Assembly: GCF_001638985.1 (NCBI RefSeq)
Contig: NW_017265154.1
Coordinates: 682,001-746,000, forward strand
DNA length: 64,000 bases
Direction of reading: 5' to 3'
From: Phycomyces blakesleeanus NRRL 1555(-)
Lineage: Eukaryota; Mucoromycota; Mucoromycetes; Mucorales; Phycomycetaceae
This document shows positions 24,241 through 35,900 of the stretch, one piece after another. The notes beneath the pieces are model-generated. The model was not told where the DNA came from and ran no database searches. It worked only from the letters and a program-made list of their open reading frames with translations. A program made the translations under genes and the position numbers. Position 1 is the first letter of the stretch, and each line of letters opens with the position of its first letter.

Positions 24241-26111
24241 AACAAAAAGCGCACGGACCAGCTTATAGTAATCTACAAATCGCCGTTATAAAAACTTGTA
24301 CTCCACTTTGAGAATTATTTCTATACCGATTAAAACTAAACCCTTTGTTACTCTTTTTACTTCTTTACTTCTTTGCTTCACTTTACTTTGCAAGGATGTT
24401 TTGCACGGATTTTTCGATTAAATTTATCTGTTATTACTACTGTCATAGAGCAGTTACACAACCATACTAAAAAAAGAGTATAGAACTATGTCACTACTCT
24501 GACGTGGGAGGCAAAGAACACCCCTGGCAAAAAAAAGCGCAGTCCCAAACTTTAGTCGCAGACTGCGGGTATATCAAAACAAAGCCCATTCAACCGACAC
24601 GGGTTTCTTCTCTTTAGCTTTTTTTATACTCTGGAGACGGGTACCCCCTGATTGCCTGTAGTTGAGTTTGACGCGCTACCTATGGGTGATTGGGAGACAT
24701 TCTTTTTCCATTCTGTGCAGGAAAAAGTGGAAGTGCGTCGTCTCTAGCTTCTTAGTTAATTCTTAGAGGCGCAGATCAACATTGTTCTGAATTGTGAATT
24801 TAATTGTATAATTTCTGAAACAATGGCGACGAGCAATGTTTAAAAAAAACTGCCGCCGAGTTAGCATCATGAAAGTTTATTGAGTGGAGGACGGGGAGGA
24901 AGTGGAGTTTACTGCCGACTCTTCATGAAGTCCTTGTTCGAAGCTCTCTGGAACTGACGGTGTTGCTTGGTAGTCGAACACGCTGGACCCTGCTACTTTG
25001 TGGTAGGTTTCTCTGGTACGTTCGCAGGCCCTTCTCAGTGATGAGATAGGGCAGTTGGGATGAACCCGGTTGTTGTCTTACGCCACGGATTAACACCATT
25101 CCCACACCTCCTTCGCTACCAAGTCAGGTTTACGTCCTGAGGGAGATTGAGCCGCGTAATGCGGGGACAAAGAACTTGGTGTCATGCTTTTTATTCTTTT
25201 ACATTAGTAAAAGAACATTAAGTGAAATTATATGAAATAAAATAGCTTTATGTATAAGTTTAATAAATAAAATAATTTTTAAACTGTTGTTGACTCTAAT
25301 AAAAAAATACGCGTTTAAACTTTTTTTTTACTTGATTGAAGAAGTTACTGTTGTAATTAGGACAGACACATTTATAAGAAAAATTAATCTAGTTAAATAA
25401 ATCTGAAGATTAATATAATATAATATGTCTTTTATTATAATTGTGTCAATCACCGTGTTTGATTGTATAGGGTGCTTTTGGCGGTAAAGTTGAGACGATT
25501 CTTGAGAATGCTAATTGCGCGAAATATATAATACTGAATTTGGCTAATTCGGATGGACATTGTAAAGATGTATTAAAATAAGAGGAAGAAAAAGAGAGAA
25601 AGAGAGAAAAGTCAGAAAAAAAATTAAGAGAAAAGAGAGATGAGAAGGAATAAAGAAATGCGTGTTTGAAAGAGAGGCAGAAATGATGTGGTGAATTGAA
25701 TACGCCAGTAATGTCCTCTTCTATTTACACAGACTGTACACAAGAAGTTTAATATGGACATATTTATGGAACAATAATAGTTATCTAAAAACCTTTTTTT
25801 TATATTACAGTCTTTAAAAGATAAGATATGGCATAGGGCATATTAAGTAAGCTAAGCGTGAATATCATAAAAGAGACATTGTAATATTGAATTGGATGAA
25901 GTGATTCGAGGTTTTAATGCATTTATGCCGATTATTACAACCGATTCATTTATATGGTTGATTTGCATGGTGGTTTTTTGGTGTTTTGCCTAGGTAAAAG
26001 TGTTCGAAGATACTTTGATTTTGCAATATCAATATCGTCAATTTTCCTTAAATCACTACCAAAAAAGCAATTCAACCTAACTTTTGAAGAGATCGAGAAA
26101 GATATGTTCTA
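24241..26111 (-). mobile_element. 1.87-kb dispersed repeat, right copy (inverted relative to 2499-4361)
   Basis: Read on the minus strand, this copy matches 2499-4361 from end to end, including the CT-rich leader, the 36-codon ORF (25450-25560), the 60-codon frame (24923-25105), the GC-rich block and the TATAAA-like stretch. Substitutions and small indels are scattered, and the part nearest 24380-24460 is the most diverged. Flanks differ from those of the left copy. No target duplication is obvious on either copy. Two such copies in opposite orientation about 20 kb apart could support inversion of the DNA between them. Confidence 0.75.
25450..25560 (-). CDS. 36-aa ORF inside the right 1.87-kb repeat
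   Basis: This is the identical counterpart of the 36-codon frame at 3051-3161, again just downstream of a CT-rich tract on its coding strand. Function unknown; it may not be translated. Confidence 0.25.
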   Translation of the reverse strand: MSIRISQIQYYIFRAISILKNRLNFTAKSTLYNQTR

Positions 26112-26968
26112 GTGTATATAGATATGAAATAGAAATTGCATACCTCTAATAAAATCATTAAATAAAAAATAAAAAGCCACGCTTTTAAGAACTACGCACT
26201 TATTAGGATTAATTTGAACAAAGCTTGTATGGATTTGGTATGAAATTATAAATGAATATGTGATGAATATATACAATGGGCCATTACATTGAATGTGTTG
26301 GACTATAGCCTTATGACATGTATTTGTTAATATTATTTTTGCCTTGCCGAATTAAGTTGAGAATTCTTATGTAGAAAAGTAGGAAAACGAATAATATTTT
26401 AAAACCATTATCTTATATATTAAAGGGTTTCTCCAGTTTTCGGTAATTGACTTCTGATACAGAGGTTCTTTAATAGAAAAAAAAATAAGATAAAATGGTT
26501 TCCTGAAACGGACTAAAAAGAAAAAGAATCTCGACATCCAACCATCCGACAATTTCGTTACATGTTTGGATGTCAAGCTTTATTGAACATTATCGAATAA
26601 AATAAAATATGCTATATTAAAAGTCAAGCCTTAGAAACTAGTGGAACCTTAATTTTATTATCATCTTGAATTCAAATCACTCAGGAATACAGTACATTAT
26701 AAGGTTAATATTGCATATATACATTGATCCAAGAGAAGAATACTTTATTTTGAGAAGCTATTATTTAAATGTCGACGTCACAGTGGTATGTATAAAAGAA
26801 GTGGTGCTCATAGCCATATGCTCTTACGGCTGAAGGAAATAATGGGCCTACCAAAAAAAACACCAGGTACGATGGTGTGACTTGATTTTTTTTAAAACGC
26901 TTGGATTAGATTTCTTTGACAAAATACACAATACACACTTGTTCAAGTCGTACTACTTCTTCCACACC
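26112..26968. other. Intergenic region upstream of the bS18m gene
   Basis: AT-rich with no gene seen. The ORF at 26367-26576 (-) is Phe/Tyr/Ile-rich and unsupported. A small hairpin (ACACC...GGTGT) lies at 26860-26878, about 90 bp before the ATG. The stretch before the ATG should hold the promoter. Confidence 0.45.
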
Positions 26969-27896
26969 ATGTTTGCTCAGGTCCGCACCTTGTCAACACT
27001 TTCTGGTGTCATGCGCACACCCATTGTCAGAGCACTCCCTCTGACTCACCGCTCCATGACTACTGCAGCCAGCAATTCTCAGAGCAAACCCGAGCGTAGT
27101 GCGTACAAACGAACAACATGTCAATTCATAAATTAACAACAATTGCATTCTGTGTTTAAATAGCCATCGAGAAGAAAACTCTCGCACTTCTTGAGGATTC
27201 CATTAAAAGTAAGAATATAATTTCAATTCACTAAATTTCTATGAAAACTTGTATATATACATATTGGTTTTACTATCAAATCTTATTCTAAATTTTATCT
27301 TTTTTTTATTCTGCTAGAGGAAAAGTCAAGACCTGTTGTAGAAGCTGTACAGAGATATCAAAAAATCCACAGAGTAGGAGATACCTATCACCCTGAGGAT
27401 CTCAACGACACACGCTACCAGGAAAGCTTACGCCAACGTCGTGGTAGACCTGTCACCCCTGCTGTTGATCCTTTTGACGCTCTTGGTCTTGATCCTCTTC
27501 ACGAATACAAAAACTTCAGATTGTTGTCCCACTTTGTTTCTGATATGGGCAAAATTCTTCCTCGTACACAAACTGGTAAGATATTCTAAAACCAATTTAC
27601 CTGTCATTTAGATCATTCTATTTTATTTATTTATTTGCATGTGTATGTCTGTGTCTGTATGTATTGTAGGTGTGAGTGCAAAGAACCAGCGTAAATTGGC
27701 ACATGCCGTAAAGCGTGCTAGAGCAATGGGTAAGGAATTCAATACTATAACAGAGAAAAAGAAGAAATTGTTGGTGTATATACATATTTATTGTGGATAC
27801 TATTTTATTCTTTTGTGTGTGTGTGGAAATATAGGTCTTATGTCTTGCACCAGCAAATACGTTAGCCCTATGCAATACTGGAAGAATACATATTAG
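26969..27896 (+). CDS. RSM18: Mitochondrial small-subunit ribosomal protein bS18m (Rsm18/MRPS18-type), 184 aa
   Basis: Structural protein of the mitochondrial small ribosomal subunit that binds 16S-like rRNA on the platform. Five exons, 26969-27098, 27164-27208, 27318-27575, 27670-27729 and 27835-27896, join in frame to 184 codons. The N-terminal 38 residues are rich in Arg, Ser and Thr without acidic residues, fitting a mitochondrial presequence. The bS18 core is at the C-terminus: ILPRTQTGVSAKNQRKLAHA, then V-K-R-A-R-A-M-G-L-M, the conserved TG-x-S-x-K-x-Q-R-x-L-x-x-A-I/V-K-R-A-R segment. A middle region of about 90 residues (PVVEAVQRYQKI through DPLHEYKNF) is the usual fungal extension. 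The first donor, GTGCGT, is weak but keeps frame. The gene is convergent with NSE2, 131 bp between stop codons. Confidence 0.92.
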
Positions 27897-28027
27897 AAGA
27901 AGAACCGAAAGAAGTGAAAGGAATAAGTGTCATAAGTATCATAGAATAAACTGGTTGATTATTGTTATCGTTATTATTTGGGCAAATATTAGTTTGCGAG
28001 CGGGAATGGGAAGATATAGAGAGAAGA

Positions 28028-28687
28028 TTATTCAACGTCATAAAACTATAAAAGATACAAAGTAAAATCACACGCATGTATATATATATATATATTGGTT
28101 AGCTACATGGTGTACCTGAATATCATTAAATCGCATTACCTCTCTGTTTTTTGCTTCTTCTACTATCATCTTTGCTCTTCCTACTCGTCTTTCCATCAAC
28201 GTGTCTTGGAAGAAACAGCCCATTTTCCATGTTTTGTTACAACCTAAAAAATCAAACATGATATACATATTATTTAATGATCATGGTTTATAACAAGCAC
28301 CGATTTTGTAATGAATTGCTTTTAAAGAAATAATAATCTTATACCTGGATTAGGGCACTGAACAATTCCATGTCGTGCTCTGATCATATTCACAATTGGC
28401 TTTTTGGAGAACGTGTGCTTGCAGTCATAGCTATTTACAGAGATTTTAGTCCAACGAGGTTTCTGTGTGCTCGTTTAATCCAATATACCTTGTCACAGGA
28501 TCCTCGAACCAAGTTGTAGTTAATGGACAGGTCAAAGATCGTTTTGTACTGCTAACAATCACATCGTCGTCATCTCCTCCGTCCTCTTCTTCGACCTCTT
28601 CATTCTCTGGCATTTCCTCATTAGGATGTTTGACATTCTAAGTAAGAAACAATCCACAATTTAGTCAATAAAACATTAACAAATGAC

Positions 28688-28723
<36 letters not shown>

Positions 28724-29364
28724 CAGCTCTTATCATTATTGATAAAAGGTCAATATTAACTTACCCACACCGCTTGTTTAAATTCGCTCATGAACTCGTT
28801 TTCACCATACTTTTGTTTAGCCGAAAGACTATTGTATTCATCCTCTTCTTTGTGTATTTCATCTTCATAGTCTTTTATCATATCTTTCTATGTATTTGCC
28901 AATGTCAACCAAAGAGAATGTCACTCGCATTATCAAATTAAAGATATAGTGTGTCGTACCGTGCCTCCGCTCTGCAAAGACTTTTGTTTAATTTTTTGAA
29001 TAGTCTCCTTTTGAGACGAATACTTGTGTTCAAGATCAATAAAATCGGGTACGGATTTTTGAAGTCTTTTGACCTAATATTAATTGACATTAGTAGTGTT
29101 GTCTATGTAATATGTGCGTTTACGTATGTATGCATGTACGCATGTATGCATGCATACATGTGATTATTTATTTACCTGATCACCTTGATCAAGTTCTTCT
29201 AGATCTATTGCAGCATCAATCAATTGCACCATGCCTGTACGAATGTGACCTTCGATTATATCACTATCTCCAATAAACTGAGTAAGGCGTTCGGCGTGAA
29301 AGCTGTTGAGTCGAAAGTCATTAAGGACTTGGGCTAATGTCTGCACTTCTCTTGTGCTTGTCAT
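28028..29364 (-). CDS. NSE2: NSE2/MMS21-type SUMO E3 ligase of the SMC5/6 complex, about 268 aa
   Basis: SUMO-ligase subunit of the SMC5/6 DNA-repair complex. Exons: 29364-29176, 29073-28960, 28887-28765, 28637-28489, 28430-28345, 28243-28116 and a terminal 28045-28028. The N-terminal helical half (residues 1-140) would bind the SMC5 coiled coil. An acidic linker follows (about 150-165). The C-terminal SP-RING carries Cys178 (TCPL), Cys194-x-His196, Cys216 and Cys221 (CPNPGC), the zinc-binding pattern of NSE2-type rings. The end is uncertain: if the last intron (28115-28046, with GCTAAC branch and TTTATAG acceptor) is not removed, translation runs through a TA repeat to a stop at 28068, giving 278 aa. 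Divergent from the FAS1 gene, with 216 bp between the two ATGs. Confidence 0.9.
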
Positions 29365-29580
29365 TTATTTTATTTTTCTTTTTAGTTAAAGATCAACCTC
29401 AAGAAGGTAAAGCATATTTATCACGTGGACACCCCTTCATTGACCATGTGACTGCGGCATAAAGAGCATTTGAATGGCCTTCTCCTTTCCCATTCCTCCT
29501 CCTTGATAAATCCTCTTTTTTTTTAATTGGTTCTTACTTTTGCTTTCATCTTTTTATTTTTTATTTTCTACTTATTTACA
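29365..29580. promoter_or_regulatory. Compact bidirectional promoter between NSE2 and the FAS1 gene
   Basis: Only 216 bp separate the two divergent start codons. The middle holds an E-box, CACGTG (around 29422), and a related CATGTG (around 29447). CT-rich tracts lie on the plus side just before the FAS1 ATG. The regulatory role is inferred from layout. Confidence 0.5.
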
Positions 29581-30130
29581 ATGCTTTACAGCTTATTATT
29601 AGCTATACTACTGTCTAGCTATGCAATACCTATACTTGCCTACAAAACGCTGATTGATGTACTTTCTGATGAGGGACAGTACACAACGCTCATTAAACAC
29701 TTGCAATACCGACGTCTGGTGCCGTACATCAATGACATCAAAGCCGGCACACTTTTTGCTCCAAACGACGAGGCATTTGGATCGTATGTGCCTGGCTCGG
29801 TATCCAAGGACCAACTTCTTTATCATTTGTTGCCAAATCCTATGAAAGGAGACGAGTTTTTTGACGGCCAACTGCTTGGTTCGCTTTACGTCCGACCAGG
29901 TTTTCTAGGCCCCGCCGATGCCAGCCAGTTGATTAAAATCACAAAGGAAGGTTTCACTGGAAAAGGCCGAGGCAAAGTCTTGGTGAACGAAGCACCTATT
30001 GTCAAAAAAGACATTTGGGTGAACAATAATACGACAATCCAGGCCTTGGGAAAAGTACTTTTTCCACCTCATATGCTCAGTAAGCTTAATCTTTATTTTC
30101 TTTGTTTTAGCTTTATGGTTACATAATGTA

Positions 30131-30165
<35 letters not shown>

Positions 30166-32442
30166 ATACAGATTAAGAAGAGTTGGTTTTATTTTGTTTG
30201 ATGTTTATTAATACTGAGTAATCCCTTTTTTGTTTCTTATTGTAGAAAAACAACTGGAAGACAAGCCGAGCTTATTTGAACTACTGAAACGTCTAGGAAT
30301 AGATACTCTTCTGAATGAAGCACGGCCCTACACGGTATTCGTGTCACGGATGGATGTGTTGAGCAAGTTCAATGCAATTGAACAGCGTTACATCCTGTCA
30401 GAATATGGTCAACAAGACCTCTCAGGTCTCGTGCGTTACATGGTTGTCGAAGGCGCGTTGTTTGCTGACGCATTCCCGGTTGGGGAATCATCTCGTAAGT
30501 AGTAAACAAACATCGGCAATGACGGGACTTGTCTTATTTGTTGTTGTTGTTTTTTGTTTTGCCTGCATGTGTGCGTTTCTTCTTTTTTTTCTTTTTTTTG
30601 ACTTAAAATAATAATAACGATTATAATAATCATTATAGACAAGACAATCTCTGGGGAATACATCACTATTAACAAGAGTGAAGATAAACAGCTGACTGTG
30701 GATGGAATCCGAGTGTCAGAGAAGGATCGTTTGGCTGCCAATGGTAGGTTTCGATTGTGTAGCATACAAATAGAAAAGAGAAAAAAAAAGACTCATTGGT
30801 GCGACTGTATCACTCAGGTGTCATTCATGAAGTTGAAGACACGGTTGTGCCTCGGAGCATCTGGTTTAATTCCCGCAAATACCTCTACGGACTCAACGCT
30901 ACTGCGTTTGTTGAGCTCATGGATCAATATGGCCAAGCACACTATATTGACTCCCTCATCGGAAACTACACCTTCCTTATTCCCTCTAATGAAGACCTCG
31001 AAGATGACATGATTCCAGAAACTGTCAAGCCTTCCTGGCTACGATACCACATCCTTGGTGGAACGTGGACTAAAGACGATTTCCAGAACAGCACCCTTGT
31101 TGCTTCTGAATTTAGATCAGAATACCTGGGAGGCGCTAGACAGAGAATTCCTGTATATGTTGAAACAGAAGGCGTTCAAGACATATCCTCGAGACCGACC
31201 GGAAAATCTGTTCGGTTTGGTCGGTCCCGTATTCTCGGAGAAATTGGTAAGTTATATATATATGCACATATGGAATGAGCTCATCTATCGATTGTGCTAA
31301 TCAATGTAATTTTACTAATTGACAAATACAAATAAACAAACAAAACAAACAAACAAACAAACAAACTATCAAACAAACAAGTCAGTTTCCGAGGATCCAT
31401 GTTCTATCAGCTCTCGGAACCCCTCAGTTTACCAGACGACCTTCTCAACAAACTGGTAGTTGACCTTGAACTGTCGACATTTATTGCCACCTTGTATGTT
31501 TCAAAGGTTGCCAGAGACATGTCTGAGACACATGGGATTACTTTGTTTGTACCTACCAACAAGGCTTTCGAGAACCTCGGCTTGGTCGCAAAGTACCTGA
31601 TGCATCCTTCAGCAAAGCCTGAGCTTCAGTCTGTACTTCGCTACCATGCTGTTCAGCAACTTTTGTACAGCAGTGTCCTAGCCGAAGGAGTGCACGAGGT
31701 CGAAACACTGGGCAATGTCACTCTTCGGATTACGCCTACTGACGGACAGCTCATTGTCAGCCAGCCTGATGGAAGTGGTGCAGCCACAGTTGGAGTATCG
31801 GACCTGCTGGTTTCTAATGGTGTGGTCCACAAAATTGACCAGGTCCAGATCCCCACAACTGTGTCGATTACCAACCGCCAGTTACTGATCGGTATCGAGG
31901 CAACCACAATGCTTGAGCTGCTGAACAAGGCCAATCTTTTGGGAGAAATCGAAAAGCCAGACTACATTGTTCTCGCACCGTCCAACAAGGCATTCGCACA
32001 GATTGATTTGGAAACCTTGATTAATGACCCTTACGAACTTGATCGTGTGGTTCGTCTGCACTTGATTCCCAAGGCTTGGCAAGACACCTGGCTGCAGAAC
32101 ACTTACCGCGATGAAGGAGAATACCCTACCTTACTGTCCGAGTGGGACAAACTGCTCATCAGCAACATGGGTCAAGGGGAACTAGTGGTCGGAGTCAAGG
32201 GCCAACCCGAGAAAGTGCACGCCCAGGTTACTGGAATGGGCAAGGCATCTACCGGAGGAGGAGTGATGGAAATCGACACTGTTCTCACACCAGTTCGACG
32301 GGGTCTGTTTGGTCTGCCTTGGCTGTGGTCAGTTGCGCTGGTGGCTGGAGTCGTTAGTGTTACAGCTCTTATTTTGGCTTTGTGTGGGTTCTTCATCTAC
32401 AAGGTTTGGAGCCGCAGACGACTTGGTTATCGGGCAATCTAA
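29581..32442 (+). CDS. Five-FAS1-domain single-pass membrane protein (Fsc1-like), 780 aa
   Basis: Five exons, 29581-30079, 30246-30494, 30639-30743, 30818-31246 and 31382-32442, all join in phase 1. A signal peptide (residues 1-19) is followed by five tandem fasciclin (FAS1) units at about 20-165, 168-305, 306-445, 450-590 and 590-732. Each shows an F-x-P-x-N-x-A/D-F-type strand (TLFAPNDEAF, TLFVPTNKAF, IVLAPSNKAF; more diverged in units 2 and 3) and an N-G-V-I/V-H segment in units 2 and 4. A transmembrane helix (about 741-767) and a short basic tail end the protein. This layout matches vacuole-membrane FAS1 proteins such as fission-yeast Fsc1, needed for autophagosome-vacuole fusion; orthology is inferred. 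An upstream in-frame ATG at 29527 would add a hydrophobic Phe-rich stretch and is less likely. Confidence 0.88.
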
Positions 32443-33165
32443 ACGAGAGAAAGTAAGAAAGAAGAAAGGAAAGGAAAGGCGAGAAGAAAAGAAAAGAAGA
32501 AAGAGGTGATGAGCATGGGAGAGAGTGGTTATCTAAGTCTTGTTCAATCCAAAGTACTTTCTTTCTTTCTTTCTTTCTTTCTTCATGGCAGCATATATTT
32601 CACAGGCATTTGATTGTACTATCTTTCTTCTTCTTCTTCTTCTTTCATTTTCTCCCTTTTGTGTGCATGTTCTTTTGTATGTGCATGCGCACTTTTATGT
32701 TTATGTTTATGTGTGTGTGAGTGTGTGTATGTGTGTATTTGCTGTCTTTTTTTTTGCCATTGTATATAAGATGATTTGTGTGGAATACATAGACAATCGT
32801 TGTCCCGGTTATATATTTATACACATATGCACACGAGCATTTATACTGACACCAACATTCATACATTCATACATTCATACATACATATATACATATATAC
32901 ACTTCTATATATATAATATAATATAAATATCCAATATAGAAATCATTTTATGGTTTCTATATTTTACAAAGTCTATCCAAAAAATAAAAACGATTTACAG
33001 AATATTACAAATATAAATAAGGCCTGTTACTGTTATTTTTTTGTGAGCTTTTATTATTTTTATTATTTGGTATTGGTGAGGATAAGTAATAGATATATCT
33101 AAAAAAAAATGATAATAAAATGAAAGCAGGTACTTATTTTTTTTTCGGGTTTTTAGTTTTTGGCT
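32443..33165. other. Convergent 3' intergenic region with microsatellites
   Basis: AT-rich spacer between the 3' ends of the FAS1 gene and the beta-propeller gene, with AAAG/CTTT, TTC, GT and CATA repeats (32462-32505, 32561-32585, 32850-32890). The ORF at 32540-32926 is repeat-derived. No gene seen. Confidence 0.55.
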
Positions 33166-35284
33166 TTAGACATTTGACATCTTTGATATCTTTTGTGACT
33201 TTTGTGTCTTTTCAGAGTCCTGGTCTTCTGAATCGTTTTCCAGGCTTTCGTCCTTTTTCTCTTTGGCTGTATCTACAGCTTCTGCAGCGTCCTGTTCTGC
33301 TTTTTCCTGCGCTTGTTCCTTGGCTTCCATTTCGGCATCTTCCTTGGCATCTGCTGCTGCATCTGCTGCGGCTTCTTTTGCATTGTCCTTGTCGGTCAGT
33401 TCCTGTGCTGCCTTTGGATTGTAGATCCGATTGACTCTAAAGATCTCATTTGAATCGTCGCTGCTAATAAAAAGCCGGCCAAATGAATCGACTGCCAGGC
33501 CGACAGGAGATATGCAGGGAAGATCGTCCGAAGAACATGGCTCGGCAGCCTCAAAGATGATTTCTTCTCTTTTGTCCCAGCGAGGACGGTGGCCGAGATC
33601 ATCCATACCCAGGTGTACCACACTGTGGCCTTCTGGTCCGCCTTCTTGCCCGTGGTAGGCAACAATAGGAGTGTCGGTCCAGTTGCAAGGCATTCCAACA
33701 GATGTGCCCATCGACTCAAGATCACCAACCGAGCAAGACTCCCCCATGTAAAAGTTGACGGCTATGGCATTAGAAGAAGAAGTTAGAGGAAATGCGGGTT
33801 GCTGGCTGTTATCAAGTGTTTGACAGTAAGAATCCAGGTCCATCGTTTCATTCATAAACATAGGGTGACCCTTTAATGACAAATAAATGAATTAGTAAGT
33901 GACCAAAAAAAAAAGATCTACTTGACAAACTCACCCATTGTGTTCCTTTACCCAAACCATTGGCTGTATAGGAGGAAAGGTCATATTCGGTAAAACAGTA
34001 CGGAAATCCATAATTCTCCATGGGAAATTCGTACAAATTAATTTCGCCTGCCAGTCCCTTTTCTGTAATATCTGAGCATAGAACAAGAAGAATGTTAATT
34101 GTTATGATTCTTATAAACAAACAAACAAACAAACAAACAGATGAACACAAAAACACATTTGTGATTGTATTACTATTGTTACTACTTGTGTACCTCCTCC
34201 CATGTCAGATCGATCAACGGTTCCTAGAGGTGCTTCAATACCCCACAATCTTGCCTGGGCATCAAAGCTCATCGAACCATGAGAATTGGCTCCGATGGCG
34301 TGAACCTATAATAATAATAAAAGGCACGATAAAGCATTACGAAAATGAAAATTCAAGATTCAAATGTGAGTTTTATACAAATGATTAAACACACAATTAC
34401 TACTATCACTATTCCCAAAAAAAAAAGAAAGCAAGAAGAATAGCAGTGGTTGAAAAGGGAAGAGCAAAGAAGGAAGGAATAAATAAATAAATAAAGAAAG
34501 AAAGGAAGATTTTTCTTTTTCTTTCTTGGTTTTAGCTTACCTGTCCATCATTATCAAAATCATAACCACCCTCTGGAATCTGACGGAAATTAAATCTCTT
34601 GATGATTGCATGGCCTGGCTCAACGTTTTCGTGTAATTCGGTAACTGTTCTGGGAATGTAAGCATAGCCAAAAGGATCAATTGCAATATCTGGCTGTGCA
34701 CTGTCGTCGTCAATATTGATGTTATCCAAGACCTTGATACCACCTGTCAAGGGTGTGTGCTGACCATCCACATAGTTAAACTGCCATACTGAACTTGGGG
34801 TTGTGACATAAATGTGGTCTGCGTACTGAGCCAATCCGTGGGCAAAGATCTGGTTTCCGATACTCGACTGATCGATCAGAAGCATGACATTTGGATTGCC
34901 ACACTCGTCCATTCGGATTGAGTAAAGACTGTTGGTTCCGGACACAGCCAGCAGATGGTCGGCGTGGTCTAGGATGAGCTTACGAGGCTTGGGAATTGCG
35001 TTGGTCAAGACAATGGCTTCGTAGCCTTGCAGAGTCTTGAATTTGTGTGAAGGTTCGATTACAACGTTTGGGTTGCACACCGGCTGATCTTCTGGGTGTG
35101 AGATCACAAGTGGGTGCTCAGAAGAAGCGTCTGGGACAAGTGCATTGGTGGACTCCATGTGAAGCCCTCCAAGTTTTTTAAAGGCGACATCCGAAGCATC
35201 GTCTACTGCAAAGACAGAAGCAGAGAATAAGGAAGCAATACTTAAAAGGTAAGCTGCGGCGTAGAAACGGTTTCCGATTGGCAT
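33166..35284 (-). CDS. Secreted beta-propeller protein related to PQQ-dependent pyranose/sorbosone dehydrogenases, 565 aa
   Basis: Four exons, 35284-34541, 34305-34194, 34071-33935 and 33870-33166, give 565 codons. Residues 1-26 form a signal peptide ending ASVFA, so the protein enters the secretory pathway. The body shows beta-propeller blades of the sorbosone-dehydrogenase/AA12 type: GYEAIVLTNAIPKPRKLILD, then HGLAQYADHIYVTTP, DIAIDPFGYAYIPR, and late-blade SPVGLAVDSFGRLFISSDDS. Members of this family oxidise sugars using PQQ, but cofactor residues cannot be verified by eye and the enzyme may be inactive. Cys-containing loops (YCFTEYD, SCSVGD, PCNW, CSSDDLPC) fit an extracellular protein. 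The last about 80 residues are an unusual Ala/Glu/Asp/Lys-rich helix-like tail. An in-frame ATG upstream adds 24 hydrophobic residues; I prefer 35284. Divergent from CSN8. Confidence 0.8.
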
Positions 35285-35900
35285 AACAGTAACAAAGAAT
35301 ATATGTATATATGTATTACAATAAAGAAATAAAGAAAGAAAATAGAGAGAAAGCAAAGGAACTGACAGCTAAATGATGACAGATTCATAATTCTTTTGAA
35401 TTTATATAATGTGCTAATGTCTGTGAGTTTATTTTAAAATAAATAGACAAGAAGAACCTTTGGTTATTTCAGCTATCTTTCTTTATTATTTTTTTGGTTC
35501 ATTAAACTGCCTCTTTCTCTGGCTCTATCTATTCATCTATACTATTCTTATGTTTTTTTTTTCGGTGGAATGGAATCATTTCAATATTACCCTGCGTACT
35601 AAATTAGGATCAAATTGACTGTAGTTTATCTCTTGCCTCTCTATTTCTTTCTTTTAGATTATTGGAAAATGTCCAAATTAGGTGTGTGATCTAAACTGTG
35701 CCGTACCATATACTCTACAGAACATAAATAAATAAAAAAGATATAAAGCATAAACTCTCAAAATAGGCGGGCAATGTGTTTCATTTTCTTCCATTATTTT
35801 ATATAACTAATTGAAACTCAATTTAATGATGAAGAAAGGAGGAGAATTTAGGTTATATCCCTTTTTTTTTGTTCAGAAATTGTAAGCCTATTCGTACACC
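35285..35900. promoter_or_regulatory. Divergent intergenic region between the beta-propeller gene and CSN8
   Basis: 616 bp of AT-rich DNA separate the two divergent genes and should contain both promoters. CT-rich stretches occur on the plus strand at 35470-35540 and 35625-35660. No specific binding site is clear and no ORF is supported. Confidence 0.4.

Noticed and set aside
2499..26111. The repeat pair as LTRs of one retrotransposon
   Set aside because: The copies are inverted, not direct, lie 20 kb apart with ordinary genes between them, and lack TG...CA ends and any gag/pol.
32540..32926. 128-codon ORF downstream of the FAS1 gene
   Set aside because: It is composed of CTTT, GT and CATA repeats in a 3' region, with no coding signature.
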